Counted from the stretch's first letter, positions 1 through 10,107 are shown. The stretch: 64,000 nt of DNA from Streptomyces paludis (GCF_003344965.1 NZ_CP031194.1:4092001-4156000), one strand, 5' to 3'. Translations and numbers: made by a program. Notes: generated by a model not told the origin, from the letters alone.

Positions 1-1307
1 TTGAGCATCGTGCCCGCCTCGCTGGGGAACGCGGACTCGATCATCACCTGGTAGCGCCGCATGTCGACGATGTGGTCGATGTGCTCGATGTCCACCGGGC
101 ACTGCTCCACGCACGCGCCGCACGTCGTGCACGACCACAGGACGTCCGGGTCGATGACGCCGTTCTCCTCCAGCGTCCCGATCAGCGGGCGCTCCGCCTC
201 CGCGAGCGCCGCCGCGGGGACGCCCGCGAGCTGCTCCGCCGACGCCTTCTCCTCGCCCTCCATGGTCTTTCCGCCACCGGCCAGCAGATACGGCGCCTTG
301 GCGTGCGCGTGGTCGCGCAGGGACATGATCAGCAGCTTGGGGGAGAGCGGCTTGCCGGTGTTCCAGGCCGGGCACTGCGACTGGCAGCGCCCGCACTCCG
401 TGCAGGTCGAGAAGTCCAGCAGGCCCTTCCACGAGAACTGCTCCACCTGCGAGACACCGAAGACGTCGTCGTCGCCCGGCTCCTCGAAGTCGATCTCCTT
501 GCCGCCGCTGGTCATCGGCTGGAGCGCGCCCAGGGCCGTACCGCCGTCCGCCTCCCGCTTGAACCAGATGTTGGGGAAGGCGAGGAAGCGGTGCCAGGCG
601 ACGCCCATGTCGGTCTTGAGCGCGACCGTGATCATCCAGATGAAGGAGGTCGCGATCTTGAGGGCGGCGAAGAAGTACGTGAGGTTCTGGAGGGTGCTGA
701 AGCTGAGCCCCTTGAGGGCGGCGACCAGCGGATACGAGACGAAGAACGACGCCTCGTAGTGGTCGACGCCGTGCTGGGCGCCCTCCAGGGCGTGCAGCAT
801 CATGATGCACGTACCGACGATGAGGATGACGGCCTCGACGAAGTACGCCTGGCCGAAGTTGGAGCCCGCGAAGCGGGACTTGCGGCCGGCCTTGCCGGGC
901 GTGCTCAGCTGCCGGACGACGATCAGGGTCAGGATGCCGAGCACGGTCATCAGGCCGAGGAACTCGACGAAGACGTTGTACGGCGCCCATTCGCCGATGA
1001 CCGGCAGCAGCCAGTCGGCCTTGAACAGCTGGCCGACGGCGTTGACGATCGTCAGGAGCAGCGAGAAGAAGCCGATCGCCACGAACCAGTGCGCCACACC
1101 GACGACGCCCCAGCGGTTCATACGGGTGTGGCCGAGGAACTCCTTGGCCACGGTGAGGGTGCGCTGCGCGGGGTCGTCGGTGCGCGAGCCGGCGGGTACG
1201 GGCTGGCCGAGCCGCACGAAGCGGTAGATCTGGGCGATGGCACGGGCGAACAGCGCCAGGCCGACCACGATCAGGACCAGCGACACGATGATCGCGGCGA
1301 GTTGCAT
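1..1307 (-). CDS. Membrane-bound Fe-S (heterodisulfide reductase-like) oxidoreductase, 3' part outside window
   Basis: The ATG at 1305-1307 opens a frame that runs without a stop to the window edge, so about 435 N-terminal residues are visible. The first 240 or so residues hold several hydrophobic segments, like the cytochrome-b-like membrane part of narI/hdr-type proteins. Two ferredoxin-type 4Fe-4S motifs follow: CTECGRCQSQCP near residue 305 and CTTCGACVEQCP near residue 395. This order (membrane domain, then two Cys clusters, then normally CCG domains) is that of the actinobacterial '(Fe-S)-binding protein' related to HdrD/GlpC. It probably moves electrons between a membrane quinone pool and an unknown partner. 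The CCG half is not visible, so the substrate cannot be judged. Confidence 0.85.
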   Translation of the reverse strand, partial: MQLAAIIVSLVLIVVGLALFARAIAQIYRFVRLGQPVPAGSRTDDPAQRTLTVAKEFLGHTRMNRWGVVGVAHWFVAIGFFSLLLTIVNAVGQLFKADWLLPVIGEWAPYNVFVEFLGLMTVLGILTLIVVRQLSTPGKAGRKSRFAGSNFGQAYFVEAVILIVGTCIMMLHALEGAQHGVDHYEASFFVSYPLVAALKGLSFSTLQNLTYFFAALKIATSFIWMITVALKTDMGVAWHRFLAFPNIWFKREADGGTALGALQPMTSGGKEIDFEEPGDDDVFGVSQVEQFSWKGLLDFSTCTECGRCQSQCPAWNTGKPLSPKLLIMSLRDHAHAKAPYLLAGGGKTMEGEEKASAEQLAGVPAAALAEAERPLIGTLEENGVIDPDVLWSCTTCGACVEQCPVDIEHIDHIVDMRRYQVMIESAFPSEAGTML

Positions 1308-1368
1308 TTCGGGGCTCCTCGGGCCTGCGAGGCGGAAGCTTGATATGAGCTGATTACTAAGCGGTAAC

Positions 1369-1938
1369 TTATGGAACTCGTGCTGAGGGTACCCACTTAT
1401 TCCGCCGCAATGTAACGCCCGGTCGGTGATCTGTGTCGCTCAGGTGACCCTGACTCCGACCCTGACCGTAGCCCCGGCCGCGCCGGGCCAGTGCGGCCGG
1501 GGTCGCGGCGAGGACCGCCAGGTCCAGCCCGATCCAGTGGTGCTCCACGTAGTGCTGATCGAGCAGCGCAGGCTCGTCCCACGGCAGCGCCGAGTCCCGC
1601 CGTACCTGCGCCAGACCCGTCAGGCCGGGCCGTACGAGCTGACGCCAGGGCGCCGCCGCCCGGGGGGTGCCCGCCGGCAGCGGGGCCGGGCCGACCAGGG
1701 AGAGATCGCCGCGTACGACATGGGGCAGCCGGGACAGCAGGTCCAGCCGGTAGCGGCGGGTGCGCAGGGAACTCAGCGGGAAGGTTTGTCCGTTGAGTCC
1801 CGTGTGCGGGACGCGCACGAAAACACCGCCGGCGGGCCGGGAGAGGGCGACGGCGAGGGCGGCGGTGGCCAGGACAGGGGCCGCCAGCAGGAGCAGGATG
1901 GAACCGAGGGTCAGGTCCAGCAGTCGCTTCGTGGCCAT
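1369..1938 (-). CDS. Short bacterial sugar transferase-like protein (WbaP/PglC family)
   Basis: A 189-residue protein. The N-terminus KRLLDLTLGSILLLLAAPVL is the membrane re-entrant helix typical of polyprenyl-phosphate sugar-1-phosphate transferases. RGDLSLVGPAPLP and VRPGLTGLAQV match the family's later conserved blocks. Members usually have a central KxRTM...DAE block and an SLDELPQ block. Here that middle is compressed to LSSLRTRRYRLDLLSRLPHVV, with no DAE visible. The protein may be inactive or a diverged subfamily, so activity is doubtful. The start ATG at 1938 has only a weak purine stretch upstream. It lies divergent from dnaK and next to the Fe-S reductase, with no polysaccharide genes nearby. 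Confidence 0.7.
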   Translation of the reverse strand: MATKRLLDLTLGSILLLLAAPVLATAALAVALSRPAGGVFVRVPHTGLNGQTFPLSSLRTRRYRLDLLSRLPHVVRGDLSLVGPAPLPAGTPRAAAPWRQLVRPGLTGLAQVRRDSALPWDEPALLDQHYVEHHWIGLDLAVLAATPAALARRGRGYGQGRSQGHLSDTDHRPGVTLRRNKWVPSARVP

Positions 1939-2053
1939 GAATGACCGTTCTGTTGCGTTTCCTTAGGCTTTGGTACGGAACGATCCCAGGCGGGGCCGCG
2001 CCCGCCGCGCAGGCGCTCCGGCCGTACCCCTCGCCCCCCGGTACTACCTAGCG

Positions 2054-2067
2054 ACTATCACGATAGT
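2054..2067. promoter_or_regulatory. Perfect palindrome upstream of dnaK
   Basis: ACTATC-AC-GATAGT is a perfect 6-bp inverted repeat with a 2-bp centre. It lies just upstream of the degenerate HAIR. It may be an additional operator for dnaK or for the divergent sugar transferase. I do not recognise the binding factor. Confidence 0.4.
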
Positions 2068-2086
2068 TGAGCCACACCGACTCAGG
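2066..2086. promoter_or_regulatory. Degenerate HAIR (HspR-binding inverted repeat)
   Basis: GTTGAGC-N7-ACTCAGG keeps the 7-7-7 spacing of the HAIR consensus CTTGAGT-N7-ACTCAAG, with two mismatches in the left arm and one in the right. It sits 52 bp upstream of the better copy, as expected for the multiple HspR sites known at Streptomyces dnaK promoters. Confidence 0.55.
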
Positions 2087-2090
2087 TCTG

Positions 2091-4675
<2,585 letters not shown>

Positions 4676-4777
4676 CGCGGTGTCCGGCGCGGTGCCGGGC
4701 AGCGGCAGCCGCGAGGGGCGCTGTGCGGGTCGCCGCGCGGGTTGTTCAGGTGAAGTCGGAGAGGAGGGACGTCGGGA

Positions 4778-5977
4778 ATGAGCACCAAGGACTTCGTGGA
4801 GAAGGACTACTACAAGGTTCTCGGCGTCCCCAAGGACGCCACCGAGGCCGAGATCAAGAAGGCGTACCGGAAGCTCGCCCGCGAGTTCCACCCGGACGCC
4901 AACAAGGGCGACTCGAAGGCCGAGGAGCGCTTCAAGGAGATCTCCGAGGCGAATGACGTCCTCGGCGACCCCAAGCGGCGCAAGGAGTACGACGAGGCGC
5001 GCTCGCTGTTCGGCAACGGCGGCTTCCGCCCGGGGCCGGGCGCGGGCGGCAACGGCAACTTCAACTTCGACCTGGGCGACCTCTTCGGCGGCGGCCAGGG
5101 CGGTCCGCAGGCCGGCGGACCCGGCGCCGGCGCCGGTGGCTTCGGTGGCGGACTCGGGGACGTCTTCGGCGGGCTGTTCAACCGGGGCGGCGGTCCCGGT
5201 ACGCGCGCCCAGCCGCGCCGTGGCCAGGACATCGAGTCCGAGGTCACACTCAGCTTCAGCGAAGCGGTCGACGGGGCCACGGTCCCGCTGCGCATGTCCA
5301 GCCAGGCACCCTGCAAGGCGTGTTCGGGCACGGGCGACAAGAACGGCACCCCGCGGGTCTGCCCGACCTGTGTGGGCACCGGACAGGTGTCGCGCGGCTC
5401 CGGCGGCGGCTTCTCGCTGACCGACCCGTGTGTGGACTGCAAGGGCCGCGGGCTGATCGCCCAGGACCCGTGCGAGGTCTGCAAGGGCAGCGGGCGCGCC
5501 AGGTCCTCGCGGACGATGCAGGTACGGATCCCGGCGGGCGTCAGCGACGGCCAGCGGATCCGGCTGCGCGGCAAGGGCGCGCCGGGTGAGCGCGGCGGCC
5601 CGAACGGCGATCTGTACGTCGTCGTCCACGTCGACGCGCACCCGGTCTTCGGCCGCAGGGACGACAACCTCACCATCACCGTGCCCGTCACCTTCGCGGA
5701 GGCGGCGCTCGGCGGCGAGGTGAAGGTGCCGACCCTGGGCGGTCCCCCGGTGACGCTGAAACTGCCCGCGGGCACGCCCAACGGCCGTACGATGCGGGCC
5801 CGTGGGAAGGGCGCCGTCCGCAAGGACGGCAGCCGCGGCGACCTGCTGGTCACCGTCGAGGTCGTGGTGCCCAAGGATCTGGGCGCCGAGGCGCGCGACG
5901 CGCTGGAGGCGTACCGGAAGGCGACCGCGGACGAGAATCCGCGGGCGGAGCTGTTCCAGGCGGCGAAGGGAGCATGA
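4778..5977 (+). CDS. dnaJ: Chaperone DnaJ (Hsp40, DnaJ1 type)
   Basis: A 399-residue class I J-protein. The J domain (residues 8-75) contains the HPD motif in AREFHPDAN, a slightly variant context. A Gly/Phe-rich linker with DLGDLFGGG and DVFGGLFNRGGG follows. The zinc-binding region has four CxxCxGxG-type repeats: CKACSGTG, CPTCVGTG, CVDCKGRG and CEVCKGSG. The C-terminal substrate-binding domains follow. It stimulates DnaK ATP hydrolysis and delivers substrates. It sits 102 bp after grpE with its own GGAGAGGAGG ribosome site, and 4 bp before hspR. Confidence 0.98.
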   Translation: MSTKDFVEKDYYKVLGVPKDATEAEIKKAYRKLAREFHPDANKGDSKAEERFKEISEANDVLGDPKRRKEYDEARSLFGNGGFRPGPGAGGNGNFNFDLGDLFGGGQGGPQAGGPGAGAGGFGGGLGDVFGGLFNRGGGPGTRAQPRRGQDIESEVTLSFSEAVDGATVPLRMSSQAPCKACSGTGDKNGTPRVCPTCVGTGQVSRGSGGGFSLTDPCVDCKGRGLIAQDPCEVCKGSGRARSSRTMQVRIPAGVSDGQRIRLRGKGAPGERGGPNGDLYVVVHVDAHPVFGRRDDNLTITVPVTFAEAALGGEVKVPTLGGPPVTLKLPAGTPNGRTMRARGKGAVRKDGSRGDLLVTVEVVVPKDLGAEARDALEAYRKATADENPRAELFQAAKGA

Positions 5978-5981
5978 CCCG

Positions 5982-6455
5982 ATGGACAGGGACGGGCGGC
6001 GACGGCAGCCCTCAGCGGCGTTCGGCGGGCCCTACCAGCTGACTGAGGAGACCCCGGTCTACGTCATCTCGGTGGCGGCCCAGCTCTCCGGGCTGCACCC
6101 GCAGACCCTCCGGCAGTACGACCGGCTCGGGCTGGTCTCCCCGGACCGTACGGCGGGCCGGGGGCGGCGTTACTCGGCCCGCGACATCGAGCTGCTCCGC
6201 CAGGTGCAGCAGCTGTCGCAGGACGAGGGGATCAACCTCGCCGGCATCAAGCGCATCATCGAGCTGGAGAACCAGGTGGCCGCGCTCCAGTCGCGGATCG
6301 CCGAGCTGTCCTCGGCGGTCGACGGCGCGGCGGCGGCGATGCGGCAGCGCGAGGCACAGGTGCACGCCTCGTACCGCCGGGATTTGGTGCCGTACCAGGA
6401 CGTGCAGCAGGCGAGCGCGCTGGTGGTGTGGCGGCCCAAGCGGCCGACGGACTGA
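5982..6455 (+). CDS. hspR: Heat-shock repressor HspR (MerR family)
   Basis: A 157-residue MerR-type protein. The winged-helix domain is VYVISVAAQLSGLHPQTLRQ...YDRLGLVSPDRT, followed by the MerR wing GRGRRYSARDIE and a coiled coil around residues 90-130 (IIELENQVAALQSRIAELS). HspR represses the dnaK operon and clpB by binding HAIR sequences and uses DnaK as co-repressor (family knowledge). Both targets carry HAIRs in this window. The ATG at 5982 is 4 bp after the dnaJ stop. Longer in-frame extensions upstream lie inside dnaJ and are not needed. Confidence 0.97.
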   Translation: MDRDGRRRQPSAAFGGPYQLTEETPVYVISVAAQLSGLHPQTLRQYDRLGLVSPDRTAGRGRRYSARDIELLRQVQQLSQDEGINLAGIKRIIELENQVAALQSRIAELSSAVDGAAAAMRQREAQVHASYRRDLVPYQDVQQASALVVWRPKRPTD

Positions 6456-6461
6456 CGGGGA

Positions 6462-6485
6462 CGGCGCAGGCGGTTGGCTGCGCCG
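6462..6485 (+). terminator. Hairpin after hspR
   Basis: CGGCGCAG, an 8-nt loop, then CTGCGCCG form a perfect 8-bp stem 6 bp after the hspR stop. There is no U tract, as is common for Streptomyces terminators. The rest of the 180-bp convergent gap to the next gene is GC-rich with no clear signal. Confidence 0.55.
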
Positions 6486-6634
6486 GCGGCAGCGCCGCGC
6501 TGACGGCGCGCTGAGCGACGCGGGCGGGCCGGGTGGGACCGGGACACCGGGCCCCGCTCCGGCGCGCCCAGCGGCGCCCGGGAGGCCGTCTCCGGCCCGC
6601 TCGGCCGCGCTCGGCCGCGTCCGCGGGCCGGTCC

Positions 6635-7684
6635 TCAGCCCAGCTTGCGTTCCTTCGCCGCCGCCTCCGAACTCCACCACGCGCCGAGCGCGAACATCGT
6701 GTCGACGCCCACGGCCTCGTAGAGCTTGGTCAGGTCGTTGTTGACGGTCCGCAGGCTGACCCCCAGCTCGCTGGCGATCTGCTTGAGCGTACGGCCCTCC
6801 CTGAGCTTGTTGAGGATGCGCCGGGACCTGCTCGTCGTGAGCGTCTCCTCGCGCCGCCTGAACCGGCCCCCCGTCCACGGCTCGGCCCGCTCCCACTGGT
6901 GGTCGTAGACGTGGTGCAGAAGCGCCACCATGCCCGGATGGGTGATGCGGAACGCGTCGTCCCGCCCCGCGTCGGCCCGGTGGTCCGGGACGACGGCGAA
7001 ATTGCGGTCCACCAGGATCATGCGGACGAAGCCGGTGGCGCTCGTCCGTATCTCCGCGCCGTGCGCGCCCACCTTCGCGACCCACTCCTGCTCACCGGCC
7101 CGGGAGCGCGCCGTGTCCGGATAGAGCGTGCGGTACGAGATCCCGCGCCGCAGGATCGCGAGGTCGGAGACGGCGGCGCTGCGCAGTGTCCCGGCCGGTC
7201 TCTCGCCGGGGTGCGCCGTGCGGATGGTGCTCTTCGCCTTGTCCATCGCCCGGGTGATGGCCGCGGTGATGAGTTCGTTGCGGTCGAGGAACTCGACGCC
7301 GTTACCGCTGGGCAGTTCGGCGTTGCGCATCTGCCGGTGCAGCTCGGACAACTGCTCCATACGTCGCAGATGGCGCGCGATACCGGCGCGCTCCCGCGCC
7401 AGGGCCGTCTGCTCGGCGTGGTAGAGATCGGCCGCGCTCCACCGCCCGTGGTGCGGGTCGTGCACGGCCAGCCCGAGCGCGGCCAGCTCGGCGCACCCGG
7501 GGGCGGAGCCCTCGACGAGTTCGCCCTGGACGAGCCGGCGCAGCAGCGCGCGGGCCTCCGCCGACAGGTCGGGCGACGGCATGGGGAGGGAGGGCGACGG
7601 CACGGAGGGGGAGGGGGACGTGCTCTCGCGCGACGTTATGTCCGGTCCTTTCGTTTGATCCCTGCACGTTTCCGCAGCGCACAT
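6635..7684 (-). CDS. LuxR-type HTH regulator with N-terminal sensor region (paralogue 1)
   Basis: Up to 349 residues. The C-terminal HTH (LREGRTLKQIASELGVSLRT, then VNNDLTKLYEAVGV) is of the LuxR/GerE type. The remaining ~280 residues resemble the TrmB/PLD-like region of Streptomyces regulators (ISYRTLYPDTARSRAGEQEW, IRTSATGFVRMILVDR). There is no receiver and no autoinducer domain. The start is uncertain: the ATG at 7684 has no good ribosome site, and an ATG at 7582 would remove a Ser/Pro-rich leader. It has the same architecture as its neighbour at 7794-8804 (RGISYRTLY versus RGVSIRTLY; HPGMV versus HPGLV), so the two arose by duplication. Both lie beside a divergent repeat-peptide gene that they may control. 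Confidence 0.8.
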   Translation of the reverse strand: MCAAETCRDQTKGPDITSRESTSPSPSVPSPSLPMPSPDLSAEARALLRRLVQGELVEGSAPGCAELAALGLAVHDPHHGRWSAADLYHAEQTALARERAGIARHLRRMEQLSELHRQMRNAELPSGNGVEFLDRNELITAAITRAMDKAKSTIRTAHPGERPAGTLRSAAVSDLAILRRGISYRTLYPDTARSRAGEQEWVAKVGAHGAEIRTSATGFVRMILVDRNFAVVPDHRADAGRDDAFRITHPGMVALLHHVYDHQWERAEPWTGGRFRRREETLTTSRSRRILNKLREGRTLKQIASELGVSLRTVNNDLTKLYEAVGVDTMFALGAWWSSEAAAKERKLG

Positions 7685-7793
7685 CAGTGCAGCCGCTTGT
7701 CACTTGAACGGTACGGGCCGAACGCGCAGGGTGGAGAAGGCCGATGGCGTACAGGGGTCGCTGTCGGCCCGGGGTGGCGTGGGCGGTGGGCTG

Positions 7794-8804
7794 TCAGCCG
7801 TCCTGGTCCAGGATCTGCGAGTGGGCGATGAGATAGCCGAGCTGCGCGCGGCTGCCGCTGCCGAGGGTGGTGGCGAGCTTGGCGATATGGGCGCGGCAGG
7901 TCCGTACGTTCATCCCCAGCCGGCGGGCGATGGCCTCGTCCACGTACCCCTCGATGAGCAGCTTCGCGATCGACCGCTGGACGCCCGTGATGCCGTCGGG
8001 CGTCGGCTCGTACGCGACCTGCTCGGTCAGTGGGGTGGCCCGGCGCCAGAGCAGCTCGAAGACCTGGGCCAGATAGTCGACGAGCCCCGGGTGGCGGAGT
8101 TCGAGGGCGACCTGCCGGTCCGAGCGGGCGGGGATGTACGCGACCGTGCGGTCGAAGATGATCAGACGCTCGGTCAGCTCCTCCAGCGTGCGGATCTCCA
8201 TCTCGTCCCTGGCCAGCTGCTCCGCGTAGGCCATGGTGCCCTGGCTGTGCCGGACCGTGTGCTGGTAGAGCGTGCGGATGCTGACGCCCCGGTCCACCAC
8301 CGTACGGCCGCGCTCCAGGGCCTGGGAGAGCGAGTGCTCGCTGCGCCCGCCGCCCGGCTGCACGGTGAGGACCTCGGTCCGGCACTCGGCCGTGGAGAGG
8401 TCCAGCGCGGCGTTGATCCGGCTGTCGCCCTCCAGCACGGTGATCGCGTGGGTGGTGGGCGGGTCCTGGGCGGTGATGTTCATGAACGGCTCGAAAGCGT
8501 CGGTCAGCTCGATGGCGAAGTGCCGGCGCTCCTGGATCTCCCGCTCGACCGGATTGAGCCGCTGGGCGAGGGCCGCGGACGGCGGGACCGGGCGCAGCCA
8601 GTCGGAGTCGTCCGGGTCGGGATGCAGCAGGGGGAATTCCATCAGGCAGGGGGCCTGCTGGGCCTCGCCGCGGGTGATACGTCCCGAGCGCAGCGCGCTG
8701 GCGTAAAGCCGTCTCCCGTCATCGCACAATTCGGTGACGGGGTGGGGATGTGTCTGTTTCGCGTTGTTTGTGGTCAAAGCTCCACCCCCCAGGGTCTTGA
8801 ACAT
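7794..8804 (-). CDS. LuxR-type HTH regulator with N-terminal sensor region (paralogue 2)
   Basis: 336 residues from the ATG at 8804. A TTG ten codons downstream, closely preceded by GGTGGAG, is an alternative. The C-terminal HTH is RSIAKLLIEGYVDEAIARRL then GMNVRTCRAHIAKL. The middle part (DRGVSIRTLYQHTVRHSQGT, LIIFDRTVAYIPARSD, RHPGLVDYLAQ) aligns by eye with the preceding paralogue. It is transcribed away from the peptide gene at 8907, and the two starts are about 100 bp apart. The intergenic region contains a TGTCC/GGACA inverted repeat. It probably regulates that promoter, the paralogue, or both. The ligand is unknown. Confidence 0.82.
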   Translation of the reverse strand: MFKTLGGGALTTNNAKQTHPHPVTELCDDGRRLYASALRSGRITRGEAQQAPCLMEFPLLHPDPDDSDWLRPVPPSAALAQRLNPVEREIQERRHFAIELTDAFEPFMNITAQDPPTTHAITVLEGDSRINAALDLSTAECRTEVLTVQPGGGRSEHSLSQALERGRTVVDRGVSIRTLYQHTVRHSQGTMAYAEQLARDEMEIRTLEELTERLIIFDRTVAYIPARSDRQVALELRHPGLVDYLAQVFELLWRRATPLTEQVAYEPTPDGITGVQRSIAKLLIEGYVDEAIARRLGMNVRTCRAHIAKLATTLGSGSRAQLGYLIAHSQILDQDG

Positions 8805-8834
8805 GCAGGAACATGATGCCTCGTCCCGGTGGTG

Positions 8835-8855
8835 TTGACGTGTCCGGATAGGACA
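8835..8855 (+). promoter_or_regulatory. Putative -35 and inverted-repeat operator before the repeat-peptide gene
   Basis: TTGACG (8835-8840) is directly followed by TGTCC-GGATA-GGACA (8841-8855), a 5-bp inverted repeat that would sit in the promoter spacer. No convincing -10 could be picked. The divergent regulator gene starts at 8804, so a shared control region is plausible. Confidence 0.4.
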
Positions 8856-8906
8856 TCGTTCAGATGGCGGGGGAGAGGAATCCATCAAGTGAGGACGAAG
8901 CCGACT

Positions 8907-9143
8907 ATGTATAAGAGAATGCTTCGCGCGGTGGTTGCCACTGCTTTCTCTGCGGCTCTGGCCTTCGGTGCGCTGGCCGTCGGCGGGGACATCGCTTGGA
9001 ACGCGCCGGCCGGCACCACCACGCAGGCCGAGGCGCCGGGCGACATCGCATGGAACGTTCGGGCCGCGGGAGCGGGCGACATCGCGTGGAACTCCGTTCA
9101 CGGCGACATCGCCTGGACAGCGCCGGCCGACATCGGCGCATGA
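8907..9143 (+). CDS. Small exported peptide with four GDIAW repeats
   Basis: 78 residues, family not recognised. N-terminus: MYKRMLR (basic), then a hydrophobic stretch to about residue 24 (VVATAFSAALAFGALA), a likely Sec signal with AXA-type cleavage after ALA. The mature part is four copies of GDIAW(N/T) at residues 27-32, 45-50, 57-62 and 66-71, separated by short Ala/Pro/Gly linkers, and ends DIGA. The four repeats use all four alanine codons (GCT, GCA, GCG, GCC) before TGG, so the protein sequence rather than the DNA is being kept. Its stop overlaps the next start (ATGA). GAGGA lies about 10 bp before the ATG. It could be a signalling peptide, a RiPP precursor or a surface repeat peptide. 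Confidence 0.8.
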   Translation: MYKRMLRAVVATAFSAALAFGALAVGGDIAWNAPAGTTTQAEAPGDIAWNVRAAGAGDIAWNSVHGDIAWTAPADIGA

Positions 9144-9460
9144 CTGTCCCGCCGGACGACCGGGTCTTCCGGCGTGAGATGGCTACGGCATACCGATCGG
9201 GGTGGCACTTCATCGATCTGGTCACGGCCATCCCGCACCGGGGTGACTCGTTGATGGTCACTCTCTTCGGGGAGCCGGTCGTCGTCGTGCGTGAGGACGA
9301 CGAGGATGTCCGTGCCTACCGCTGCCTGCGCAGGCCGCGAGGGGCCCCGCGTCCCGTCCGATGTGCCATTCGATACGACATGATCTTCGTCAACCTCGAC
9401 CAGCGTGATCACCAGCTGGTCGGCCCAAGAACCACCATCGCCACCCCCCGCAGCGCCTGA
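9140..9460 (+). CDS. Small Rieske-like protein lacking both ligand histidines
   Basis: 106 residues, translationally coupled to the repeat peptide by ATGA at 9140-9143. Residues 20-60 (SGWHFIDLV...LFGEPVVVVREDDEDVRAYR) resemble the N-terminal strand region of Rieske oxygenases (GEPVVVVRDxDGxVRA). The cluster motifs would be CxHRGA and CxxHGW. Here they read C62-L-R64 followed by RPRGAP, and C75-A-I-R78, so both Cys remain but both His are Arg. The segment between them is shortened and no catalytic mononuclear-iron domain follows. FVNLD at 83-87 resembles a late Rieske strand. It cannot bind a normal 2Fe-2S Rieske centre. It is either a decayed domain or a repurposed fold acting with the peptide. 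Confidence 0.65.
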   Translation: MTVPPDDRVFRREMATAYRSGWHFIDLVTAIPHRGDSLMVTLFGEPVVVVREDDEDVRAYRCLRRPRGAPRPVRCAIRYDMIFVNLDQRDHQLVGPRTTIATPRSA

Positions 9461-9502
9461 GCGATTCCCCCGTCGTTGTAAATCGCTCAGACGCTTCCCC
9501 CA

Positions 9503-9547
9503 CACAGCGGCGCCATCGTGGACCTGAAACTCGATGGCGCCGCTGTG
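9503..9547 (+). terminator. Strong hairpin terminator after the peptide/Rieske-like pair
   Basis: CACAGCGGCGCCATCG (9503-9518) and its perfect complement (9532-9547) form a 16-bp stem with a 13-nt loop. It ends the plus-strand unit and also lies downstream of the convergent gene at 9643, so it may serve both strands. Confidence 0.85.
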
Positions 9548-9642
9548 CTGCCCGGGTACGGCGCGGAGCGCTCGGACGGCCCCGTCCGGAGCCGCCCCGC
9601 CGTACCCGGGCCTTTCCGTGCCCTCCGGAGCCACCGCGTACG

Positions 9643-10050
9643 TCAGCCGCGGCCGAGGGCCCGGTCCAGCGCGATCTCGATGACCACCCGGTCCGGGTTG
9701 GGCGCCGGTGTGCGGCCGTAGCGCTCCGCGTAACGGCTCACCGCGTCCGCGACGGTCTCCGCGTCCGTACGGACCGTGGCCCGGCCCTCCAGCGTCGACC
9801 AGTAGCCCTGCTTGACCTGGCACACGGCGACCCGGGGCGCCTCCGGGCCGGTCGCCGCCAGGATGTTCGCGACCTTGCGGCTGTGCCGGTTCGTGATGAC
9901 GCGCGCGATCCCGGCCTCCGGGTCGTATGTCACCCCCACCGGGACCACATGCGGGCTGCCGTCCGGCCGCAGGGTCGTCAGGGTGCACAGGTGGTGCTCG
10001 CGCCAGAACGCGAGAAGATCGGGACTGGGGGCGCGTACGTCAGGGGCCAT
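9643..10050 (-). CDS. PPOX-class (F420-dependent type) oxidoreductase
   Basis: 135 residues from the ATG at 10050. It has the split-barrel flavin/F420-binding fold: [20 protein letters not shown] near residues 21-40, then [15 protein letters not shown] and GRATVRTD. The family binds FMN or F420 and reduces various substrates. The specific substrate is not readable. It is divergent from clpB, whose HAIR lies in the shared 150-bp gap. A much longer frame continues upstream antisense to clpB but is only a GC-driven shadow. Confidence 0.85.
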   Translation of the reverse strand: MAPDVRAPSPDLLAFWREHHLCTLTTLRPDGSPHVVPVGVTYDPEAGIARVITNRHSRKVANILAATGPEAPRVAVCQVKQGYWSTLEGRATVRTDAETVADAVSRYAERYGRTPAPNPDRVVIEIALDRALGRG

Positions 10051-10074
10051 GCCCGAAATCCTAGGGTGATTGCC

Positions 10075-10107
10075 CTTGAGTGACGCCTTGAGTGGCATAG
10101 ACTCAAC
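10075..10107. promoter_or_regulatory. HAIR operator (plus extra half-site) upstream of clpB
   Basis: CTTGAGT-GGCATAG-ACTCAAC (10087-10107) matches the HspR consensus with one mismatch. A further CTTGAGT half-site at 10075-10081 is in direct orientation 12 bp upstream. It lies 94 bp before the clpB start, consistent with known HspR control of clpB in Streptomyces. Confidence 0.88.
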
